Positions 1 to 5,237 of a DNA stretch of 8,195 bases are shown here, piece after piece. Position 1 is the stretch's first letter. The number at the start of each line of letters is the position of its first letter. Below the pieces are notes generated by a model, which ran no database searches, was not told where the DNA came from, and worked only from the letters and a program-made list of their open reading frames with translations. This DNA is from JAUWMI01 sp964454265. GTDB taxonomy: Bacteria; Sumerlaeota; Sumerlaeia; MWCT01; JAUWMI01. The stretch lies in contig CAYVXD010000162.1 in NCBI GenBank assembly GCA_964454265.1, forward strand, positions 1-8,195, read 5' to 3'. The position numbers and the translations under genes were made by a program.

Positions 1-2
1 CG

Positions 3-2270
3 GATGTGGGTAACAACACGACGGTTGGTAGTCACGTGCAGGATAGTGACATTCATCTGCAGCGTGCGGAAGCGGAGCAGATCAGCGGGAATTGGGTGTT
101 TAGCGGTGCTCCGGAGTTCTATGCGCCGATTCATTTTAGCAACAACGGCGGGACAGGCTACCAGGCCCTGGAGTTTGAAGCCGGAGAAGAGGATGCACTG
201 ATTGCGTGGAATGCCACGGCGGAGGGTTTTGAGCTTAATAAGCCCATCTCCGCGCCGGTAGGCGAATTTGCGATAGGGAAGAGCACGGAGATGGAGGTGA
301 TTGAGAGCTTAAGCGGACGCGACGCCTCTGGAACCCCTGTGGCCGTGATTGAGGGATTTTCCCAGATCGAAGGGATTCTGGCTCAGCACCTCGTGGACAA
401 GAGCGCAGATGAGGACATTAGTGGACAGTGGGACTTCCTGAAGAATCTGCGAGTGACTCAAACGTTGAGCTCGCTTAGTTCCTATCTCTGGGCGATGACC
501 GCTGAGTTGACGACCACAAGCAACGATACGGAGAACCGCACTGGCCTGAATCGGATGGGGCTGATGGCTGTGAGCCACTTTTCAAACGAGGGAAGCGGAG
601 AAGTGACTCACAGCTGGAACGTTGGCGTACAGGGCGAAGCCAGGTCAACAGGGAAAAGTACGTCAGGTGAGAGTATCAACGACTTCGGTGTGTTGGGCAA
701 GGCGAGCTCAGAATCGGCATTGACCAACGTGATCGGTGTAGCGGGGTTTGGTGATCTATATAGCGCCAACCGGGCGCGCATCGGGGTGTATGGTGGGCTC
801 GACAGCAGCATCATGGGTGATCCAGAGAGTTTGCCGACCGGCGAGTGGGCCGGCTACTTTGCAGGTAATGTGCATGTGACAGGGATACTGTCAGGCGATG
901 GGATTCAAAAGGGTCAAGTGGTGACTGTGGCGAAGAGCGGTGGGGACTATACAAGTGTTCAAAGCGCCATTGATTCTATTACTGACAGCGGCGCGACGAA
1001 ACCATACGTGATCCTTGTCTATCCTGGTATTTACAGCGAGACAGTCATGCTGAATAAGAGCTATGTTGACCTTGTGGGAGTCAGCAGAGACGCCTGTATC
1101 ATAACCCGTAATTTTTCCCAGGCAGGTGCCGCGTCTTTCGGCGATGGCACGCTGAATTGCAATAGTAATAATCTTATAGCTAATCTAACAATACGGAATA
1201 CTGGAGCAGCTCCAGATGCTACGATTTCATTGTATCTAGGAAGCGGGACGAAATACTTCCGCAATTGTGTTTTCTCTGGAGCGGGGCGTGATATCGTCAC
1301 GATAGGCGGAGGGACTAATTACTTTGATGATTGCCGAATTGTGAATACAGAAGCAGCTCACGTCATCTGGATTTACAATGGCGATACCATCTTCAGTGAT
1401 TGCAATATTAAATCAGCCGGAACGCTAGTTCAATTCACGAGTGCTGGCTATGTAAAAACCGGAGAGTTCTACAACTGCTCCATGAAATGCACTGGTACTG
1501 GATATATCTTCGATTTACTAAATGGCAACAACACCTTAACTGTAGACAATATCATTGTCGAGACTGGCGGAGGAGGCAATTTATTTTACAATACGGTTGG
1601 CACGATCAATTTGGGACGTGTGGTAGGTGAGGATAATAACGCTGGCACGTTCACAATGCTGAAAAACGCCGACGCAGCCTTTGAATCGCTTAACGTGGGC
1701 ACGGCGACGGGCGCGGGGACGGGAGCGGGCAAGTTCAGTAGCACTGTGACTGCAACGGCTTTAGTCATTGGCGCTAATACCCTAGACACAAACGAATGGG
1801 CATACTTGGACGGGCAAAACCAGGGTGTTAAAACAACAGATTCGCCGACGTTTGACGATGTGACAATCAGTGATACAATATTTCATGAGGCGGATGCTAA
1901 TTATTCAATCTACTCAACACACAGAACCGTTACAACCACTGACGATGCTTGGCATCACCTGGGTAATTACTTTACTTATAATCCTGGCGAGTCCATGCTG
2001 ATAATTGCCGACATTACCGCCATTGAGACAACGGGAGCGGAAGCTGCTGGATATACTGTCACAGCTCTTTTTAAGAGAACACATCCTGCGGGTGCTGGAT
2101 CAAGGGTTGGGGTTACAACATCAGTTACCATTGAGTCGGACGCTGCTTGGGACGCAACCATAAATACATACGAGGGGAGTGGCTGGCAATCTTCGGTTCA
2201 GGTTAAGGGGAATGGTGAGACAATTCGATGGAGTGCTCACGTGAAAGTTCTAAAGGCGCATAGTATTTAG
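3..2270 (+). CDS. Phage tail-fibre/tail-spike-like protein with pectinesterase-like beta-helix (5' partial)
   Basis: The frame is open to the left edge, so the N-terminus is missing; about 755 residues remain and the stop is TAG. Residues below are counted from the GTG at 6. Two copies of an ISGxWxF motif (residues 26-32 and 138-144) sit in spacer-like sequence. Residues about 200-300 contain GVxG-type short repeats ending in AGYFAGNVHVTG, a pattern I associate with phage fibres. Residues 305-540 open with VVTVAKSGGDYTSVQSAID and continue with LVYPGIYSETV, which is the start of a pectinesterase-like right-handed beta-helix. Residues 562-625 (LNVGTATGAGTGAGKF, EWAYLDGQ) resemble tail-fibre linker repeats. 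Residues 626-754 form a beta-rich C-terminal domain, possibly receptor binding or trimerising. The likely role is adsorption to, or cleavage of, a surface polysaccharide; catalytic residues could not be assigned. Base composition drops in the beta-helix part, which suggests module exchange. A non-phage surface adhesin is the alternative. Confidence 0.72.
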   Translation, partial: DVGNNTTVGSHVQDSDIHLQRAEAEQISGNWVFSGAPEFYAPIHFSNNGGTGYQALEFEAGEEDALIAWNATAEGFELNKPISAPVGEFAIGKSTEMEVIESLSGRDASGTPVAVIEGFSQIEGILAQHLVDKSADEDISGQWDFLKNLRVTQTLSSLSSYLWAMTAELTTTSNDTENRTGLNRMGLMAVSHFSNEGSGEVTHSWNVGVQGEARSTGKSTSGESINDFGVLGKASSESALTNVIGVAGFGDLYSANRARIGVYGGLDSSIMGDPESLPTGEWAGYFAGNVHVTGILSGDGIQKGQVVTVAKSGGDYTSVQSAIDSITDSGATKPYVILVYPGIYSETVMLNKSYVDLVGVSRDACIITRNFSQAGAASFGDGTLNCNSNNLIANLTIRNTGAAPDATISLYLGSGTKYFRNCVFSGAGRDIVTIGGGTNYFDDCRIVNTEAAHVIWIYNGDTIFSDCNIKSAGTLVQFTSAGYVKTGEFYNCSMKCTGTGYIFDLLNGNNTLTVDNIIVETGGGGNLFYNTVGTINLGRVVGEDNNAGTFTMLKNADAAFESLNVGTATGAGTGAGKFSSTVTATALVIGANTLDTNEWAYLDGQNQGVKTTDSPTFDDVTISDTIFHEADANYSIYSTHRTVTTTDDAWHHLGNYFTYNPGESMLIIADITAIETTGAEAAGYTVTALFKRTHPAGAGSRVGVTTSVTIESDAAWDATINTYEGSGWQSSVQVKGNGETIRWSAHVKVLKAHSI

Positions 2271-2654
2271 GAGATTGTGGCAGGTGAGCCGTAAAAACCC
2301 ACAGCTTTGGTGGAGAACGACATAGCGACGATACGAGAAATAAAAAACCCTAAGTTAGGCAGTGGCCACGAACGAAAGCTCCATGCACTTTCAATGGCTG
2401 TTTATCGATGGATTAATCGCCGTTCAAGGCGAATAAAAAGCGAATCTCATTTATTACATGTTTAACCGGCATGCTTTGCCAAATCCGGTGCCAAACCTAG
2501 TGGCAGGCTGCACTGTATATCAAGAATTCGGCTGAGCGCTATCAGCGGAAGAAGATTGCTGGTGATACTACGCCGTAGCGTGTGCTTGCCCGCCTGCGGC
2601 GGGCAGACAGGTATCTGGGGTAGCACGGGATAGGAAGGGTGAAGTTTTTCTGTC
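2271..2654. other. Gene-free stretch downstream of the tail gene
   Basis: No convincing coding sequence is seen on either strand. The only open frame of any length, on the minus strand at 2462-2656, lacks a good ribosome binding site and runs through a palindromic repeat. A weak hairpin (TCGCC-GTTCAA-GGCGA, near 2415-2432) follows the tail gene but has no proper T tract. The palindrome at 2587-2605 is listed separately. This stretch may be a relic of lost phage genes or a host/phage junction; the sequence does not decide. Confidence 0.5.
2587..2605. repeat. Short GC-rich palindromic repeat (TGCCCGCC-TGC-GGCGGGCA)
   Basis: A perfect 8-bp stem with a 3-nt loop, followed by GACAGG. It has no T tract, so it is not an obvious terminator. 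I recall TGCCCGCC-type palindromes as dispersed intergenic repeats in several uncultured bacterial groups (not checked). Only one copy is present in this window. Confidence 0.5.
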
Positions 2655-2683
2655 AACTTTTTGCTATATGAGACGACTATAAT
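2655..2683 (+). promoter_or_regulatory. Possible promoter for the structured RNA (TATAAT at 2678-2683)
   Basis: A perfect TATAAT -10 hexamer lies at 2678-2683 in an AT-rich setting. The hexamer 17 bases upstream (2655-2660) is a poor match to TTGACA, and there is no extended -10 TG. It sits just before a run of stable hairpins that ends in an intrinsic terminator, and that context is the main reason to list it. Confidence 0.35.
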
Positions 2684-2689
2684 AGTAGA

Positions 2690-2851
2690 AGCTTTATGCC
2701 ACGAGATGAAGCATGAGAAGAAGAGGAAGGCTCGCGGTTCGCATGATATAGCAAGCAGTGTTGCTGTATTGTTTTACTCTTCTCATTTGAGGGGAGTTGG
2801 GGAGCGCGTAGGCTCCCATGAACGAGGCGGAAGCAATTCCGTCTCTTTTTA
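2690..2851 (+). ncRNA. Candidate structured RNA or attenuator-type leader, family not recognised
   Basis: Four helices lie in order. An outer 9-bp stem (ATGAGAAGA 2713-2721 with TCTTCTCAT 2778-2786) encloses a 10-bp stem with a GCAGTG loop (2745-2754 with 2761-2770, two wobble pairs). A 6-bp GGGAGC/GCTCCC hairpin follows (2800-2805 with 2812-2817). The last helix is an intrinsic terminator (2824-2850). A TATAAT box lies about 10 bases before the proposed start. The next gene has its Shine-Dalgarno at 2874, so the element could be a free small RNA of about 160 nt or a 5' leader attenuating the membrane-protein operon. It matches no RNA family I know; tmRNA, SRP RNA and RNase P were considered and show no diagnostic motifs. 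Helices were found by eye, without energy calculation. Confidence 0.42.
2824..2850 (+). terminator. Rho-independent terminator
   Basis: GAGGCGGAA (2824-2832) pairs with TTCCGTCTC (2837-2845) across a GCAA tetraloop, with one G-T wobble, and is followed directly by TTTTT (2846-2850). Stem, tight loop and T tract are all present. It lies 40 bp before the start of the membrane-protein gene, so it ends either the tail-gene transcript or the candidate RNA. Confidence 0.8.
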
Positions 2852-2890
2852 TTGCCTCCGGGATTCAAGCGCGAAAGGAGCGTGACGGGG

Positions 2891-3331
2891 ATGGATAATG
2901 CAATGAAGCAGGAGCGGTCATGGTTTGTGGATACCCGCAGGACGTACGTGCCGCTGGGTGTGGCAGTCGGACTGATCGGCATGTGTTGGTGGGTGATCGG
3001 GCAAATTCATGGGATCAAAGGGGAACTGCGTGAAGAGATCGTAGCGGCGGTTCGCGAGCATAAGCAGGAGCCGTATCCGATCAATGCGGAGCTGTTCATT
3101 CCGAAGGAGACGGGGCATTTTCTGGAGCAGAGCCAGCAGGAGATTAAAGCGGAGCTCAGGGAGTTGCGCCAGCGCCAGGATAAGATGATGCAGGTAGTGG
3201 TTGAGATTCGGACGGAGCTGAGCGGGCTGAAGCAGCGATTGAAATTATTGCCCGAGGGGCTTGAGCCGGCGGGCAAAAGAGATCTGGGTAGACCGGATTG
3301 GGGCCGGGGCTCTCGGCCGCAGATCTGGTGA
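2891..3331 (+). CDS. Single-TM coiled-coil protein, possible inner-membrane spanin
   Basis: 146 residues. The ATG at 2891 is chosen over an upstream in-frame TTG because AAAGGAG (2874-2880) lies about 10 bases before it and because the longer form would run into the terminator region. A cytoplasmic N-terminus rich in basic residues (K6, R9, R16, R17) precedes one transmembrane helix (residues 20-39, VPLGVAVGLIGMCWWVIGQI). A charged helical region follows, with a likely coiled coil at about residues 76-120 (EIKAELRELRQRQDK, then VEIRTELSGLKQRLKLL). The tail is basic and ends in PQIW. Single N-terminal TM plus periplasmic coiled coil, followed 17 bp later by a small lipoprotein gene, is the arrangement of phage two-component spanins (Rz/Rz1), which fuse inner and outer membranes in lysis. 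No sequence family is recognised, so this is inference from architecture. A tail-associated membrane protein or other holin-region protein is possible. Confidence 0.78.
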   Translation: MDNAMKQERSWFVDTRRTYVPLGVAVGLIGMCWWVIGQIHGIKGELREEIVAAVREHKQEPYPINAELFIPKETGHFLEQSQQEIKAELRELRQRQDKMMQVVVEIRTELSGLKQRLKLLPEGLEPAGKRDLGRPDWGRGSRPQIW

Positions 3332-3348
3332 GTAGAAGGAGATGAACA

Positions 3349-3675
3349 ATGAGTGTCAAACGAAATTATGCACTTCTCACACGGATGAGGAATGGAGTTT
3401 TTCTACTGTGTATCGGGTGCGCGGCCTTCTCCTGTGCGACGTATAAGCACAGTGTGGATATCAAGCAGCAGATAGTGACGACGGAGTTTCGGGGGATTGG
3501 CGAGATTCACGAGTTTGTGACGACGTATGATGCGGAAGGGAGGCCGCTGGTGACGTACGGGTTCAGCCGGAATCCGAATCAGGTAGCGCGTATGGCAACC
3601 AACGCTGCGGAGCGGGTAACAGGTGAAGTGATACGCTTGATTCCGGTGATTGGCGGCGCTGCACTGAAGGATTAG
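3349..3675 (+). CDS. Small predicted lipoprotein, possible outer-membrane spanin
   Basis: 108 residues with ATG at 3349 and AAGGAG at 3336-3341, 7 bases upstream. The N-terminus is basic (K4, R5, R12, R14), then hydrophobic (GVFLLCIGCAAF), and ends in a lipobox-like SC at residue 29; the phenylalanine at -2 is unusual, and C24 is a second possible lipidation site. The mature part (about 80 residues) carries alternating polar segments (IVTTEFRGIGEIHEF, VTTYDAEGRPLVTYGF) and a C-terminal hydrophobic stretch, GEVIRLIPVIGGAALKD. It follows the coiled-coil membrane protein by 17 bp and precedes a strong terminator, so the two form an operon. Unlike typical Rz1 proteins it is not proline rich, so the outer-membrane spanin reading is tentative. 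It could also be another phage- or host-encoded lipoprotein. No family is recognised. Confidence 0.75.
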   Translation: MSVKRNYALLTRMRNGVFLLCIGCAAFSCATYKHSVDIKQQIVTTEFRGIGEIHEFVTTYDAEGRPLVTYGFSRNPNQVARMATNAAERVTGEVIRLIPVIGGAALKD

Positions 3676-3702
3676 ACGCAAGTGGGATGGCATCTTGCTA
3701 AT

Positions 3703-3759
3703 GAGACTAGATACTAAGGTGTCGGGTAAGGGAACGCCTGGGTCTGGTCTCTTTTTTTT
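3703..3759 (+). terminator. Rho-independent terminator of the membrane protein/lipoprotein operon
   Basis: GAGACTAGAT (3703-3712) pairs with GTCTGGTCTC (3742-3751) over ten pairs, two of them G-T. A shorter inner helix (GGTGT 3718-3722 with ACGCC 3734-3738) stacks inside. Eight T residues follow at 3752-3759. It lies 27 bp after the lipoprotein stop codon. Confidence 0.8.
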
Positions 3760-3776
3760 GGCTCTTTCCCAAATGA

Positions 3777-3817
3777 GACCCCCTCACCTTAATCCTCTCC
3801 CCTCAGGGGAGAGGAAA
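3777..3817. repeat. Palindromic repeat-like element (CCTCACC...CCTCTCCCC/GGGGAGAGG)
   Basis: A CCCCCTCACC lead-in precedes a perfect 10-bp stem, TCCTCTCCCC (3793-3802) with GGGGAGAGGA (3806-3815), across a TCA loop. The lead-in followed by a CCTCTCCC palindrome resembles a dispersed intergenic repeat I have seen in many bacterial genomes (recollection, not checked). It lies just after the terminator at 3759, where the phage-like block appears to end. Confidence 0.55.
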
Positions 3818-4014
3818 TATGGACAAGAAGGACGTCTTTTATATGGAGGACCGAGCATAGGAGATTCATAATGAGTATAAAAAATACTGGGGATTATTAT
3901 TGTGCCTAAAATTGTTTTGCCAGCCTATCTGACAAAGATCATTTGTTTTAAGGCACTTCCACCTGGGAGTAATAGTTCTCACTTTTTCTTTCCACAGATT
4001 TCTTCCTTTTGAGG
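3818..4014. other. Convergent intergenic stretch without recognised gene
   Basis: AT-rich DNA between the + strand lipoprotein operon and the - strand dprA. The only coding-like signal is AGGAG near 3860 before an ATG at 3871 that opens a 12-codon frame beginning MSIKNT. This faintly recalls the start of the lipoprotein gene (MSVKRN, with a similar ribosome binding site spacing) and may be a degraded duplicate or chance. No other function is visible. Confidence 0.4.
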
Positions 4015-4038
4015 GTAGACACGCAGGTCTGCCCCTAC
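4015..4038. repeat. GTAGGGGC-family repeat, copy 1 (imperfect)
   Basis: On the minus strand this begins GTAGGGGCAGACC and ends GTGTCTAC, giving partly self-complementary ends (GTAG.../...CTAC). It shares the GTAGGGGC end with copy 2 (4048-4072) and with the perfect palindrome at 5200-5227. It lies downstream of the dprA stop codon. Confidence 0.6.
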
Positions 4039-4047
4039 ACACCTTTC

Positions 4048-4072
4048 GGGCAGGGACAAGCCTTGCCCCTAC
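4048..4072. repeat. GTAGGGGC-family repeat, copy 2 (imperfect hairpin)
   Basis: On the minus strand this begins GTAGGGGCAAGGCTTG and ends TCCCTGCCC, so GGGCA pairs with TGCCC around a CAAG-G-CTTG core. It is in the same orientation as copy 1 and 9 bp from it. The pair lies about 90 bp beyond the dprA stop and could form hairpins at the end of that transcript, but no T tract follows. Confidence 0.6.
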
Positions 4073-4164
4073 CTTTCAGAAATTTTCAAACAAACAGCAC
4101 AATGATTTTGTTTTTTCTCCGATTGTTTAGAAGTGCAGGGATGGTGCATTTGATGGGTGTTGTG

Positions 4165-5175
4165 TTACTTGAAGAGCTCTGGCTGTTCTATCACTGAGGA
4201 AGAGTCAAGAGGTATGTGACGGGCGGAGGTTCGTCCGCCTTGGCTGAGCGGTATGCGATGTGAGGTGCGACAGGTTTTGACAATGTGCTTGATGACATCT
4301 TGTGTGATGCGTCGAAGCGGTTTGAGAGGGATAGCTCCGGAGGCAAGGAGGCTCCGGTTGCCTTGGGCGCTTGGTGGGGGCGTACGATATAGAAGAGTAA
4401 AGAGAGGAAGGCGTAAGGCAAGGGCGTGTCGGATGGCGTAGGCGCTCCCGCCGCGTAGGGGAGTTTCGCCCACGAAGAGCGCATCGGCGAGCGCGGCAAT
4501 GATGCGGTTGCGCTGAACTGCGAAGGCCGGCGAGAACTGAGCATGGGGAGGGAATTGAGAGAGAATGAGGGCGTTGTGGGAGGTGATGTAGGATTTGTAC
4601 GAGGATCTGGGCGAGAAGGAGAGGATGCCGGAGGGGAGAACAAAAGCGGTTCGGCCGTCTGCGCTGAGGGCCCCGAGGTGTGCTGCGGAATCTATGCCAC
4701 GAGCATGGCCACTCACGATGGTAAGGCCGGCTCTGGCCAGAGCAGCAGCGTAGCGGGTGATCACATCTATACCGCGCTCAGAAGGTCTTCTAGTTCCGAC
4801 GATGGCGAGTGTAGGCTCGTTCAGGATGCTGAGATTGCCTTGAAGATAGAGGATTGGTGGTGCAGAGAGGCCAAGGCGAAGGCGGAGTTTGCGTGGGTAG
4901 GTTTTGTGAGTAATGGGGAGTGCGAGGATGCTGCGTGACTTGAGCTCGCGCTGTAGTTGTTGTGTGGGTTCAAGGAGGTCGTGCCAGTGATCGAGTGCAG
5001 CATGAGCAAGATTAGAAAGGGGAAATTCGCGGCGGCGTACGAATGGATCAAGGTCGAGGAAGCACTGAATAGAGTAGCGGCGTATGCGCAGGGTGTTGAG
5101 AAGAGCATTGAGCGAAGATGGTCCAAGGCCCTTGATGCGGGAGAGCAAGAGGATATGGGTATTAGCGATGGGCAT
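4165..5175 (-). CDS. dprA: DNA-processing protein DprA (Smf family), divergent and without C-terminal winged helix
   Basis: 336 residues, ATG to TAA. DprA binds single-stranded DNA in the cytoplasm and loads RecA during natural transformation; in non-competent bacteria its role is unclear. The N-terminus has a helix-hairpin-helix-like segment (LLLSRIKGLGPSSLNALL, residues 9-26). The Rossmann-like core shows IVGTRRPSERG (125-135), SGHARGIDSAAH (155-166), RNRIIAALADALFVGE (222-237), GGSAYAIRHAL (242-252) and GNRSLLASGA (272-281), in the usual family order. Departures: the usual GxDxxYP element reads SGILSFSPR (182-190), the usual SE reads SQ (206-207), and the SG[ST] motif reads GGS. Only about 55 residues follow the core, so a winged-helix domain is probably absent. 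No Shine-Dalgarno precedes the ATG. It follows the secreted beta-helix gene by 62 bp on the same strand and may be read from its transcript. Confidence 0.92.
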   Translation of the reverse strand: MPIANTHILLLSRIKGLGPSSLNALLNTLRIRRYSIQCFLDLDPFVRRREFPLSNLAHAALDHWHDLLEPTQQLQRELKSRSILALPITHKTYPRKLRLRLGLSAPPILYLQGNLSILNEPTLAIVGTRRPSERGIDVITRYAAALARAGLTIVSGHARGIDSAAHLGALSADGRTAFVLPSGILSFSPRSSYKSYITSHNALILSQFPPHAQFSPAFAVQRNRIIAALADALFVGETPLRGGSAYAIRHALALRLPLFTLLYRTPPPSAQGNRSLLASGAIPLKPLRRITQDVIKHIVKTCRTSHRIPLSQGGRTSARHIPLDSSSVIEQPELFK

Positions 5176-5199
5176 GAGGTTTTTACGTTGAATTTGTAA

Positions 5200-5227
5200 G
5201 TAGGGGCGGTTCGCGAACCGCCCCTAC
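5200..5227. repeat. Perfect 28-bp palindrome, GTAGGGGC family
   Basis: GTAGGGGCGGTTCG is followed immediately by its exact reverse complement CGAACCGCCCCTAC, with no spacer. It lies between the beta-helix stop and the dprA start. It shares its GTAGGGGC end with the two imperfect copies at 4015-4072. There is no T tract, so it is unlikely to be a simple terminator; it may still fold in mRNA or be a REP/MITE-like dispersed element. Confidence 0.85.
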
Positions 5228-5237
5228 GACTACAACG

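Noticed and set aside
2462..2656. Minus-strand open frame of 64 codons
   Set aside because: Part of its sequence is the translated palindromic repeat at 2587; no start signal and no recognisable product.
2651..2656. Leftward promoter with TTGACA on the minus strand
   Set aside because: The matching -10 (TATCCC, 18 bp away) is poor and no minus-strand gene follows.
2661..2885. Plus-strand open frame of 74 codons across the structured region
   Set aside because: No good ribosome binding site, unnatural composition, and it runs through all the hairpins and the terminator.
3871..3909. 12-codon ORF starting MSIKNT after AGGAG
   Set aside because: Too short to call a gene; its likeness to the start of the lipoprotein gene is noted but could be chance.
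4009..4197. Plus-strand open frame of 62 codons
   Set aside because: It spans the GTAGGGGC-family repeats and the end of dprA, with no start signal.
4191..4643. Minus-strand open frame of 150 codons
   Set aside because: Overlaps dprA in another frame; Ser/Pro-rich composition is typical of a shadow of the real gene.
4015..5227. CRISPR array
   Set aside because: The repeats are palindromic, unevenly spaced and only three in number, with a gene between them; there are no regular spacers.
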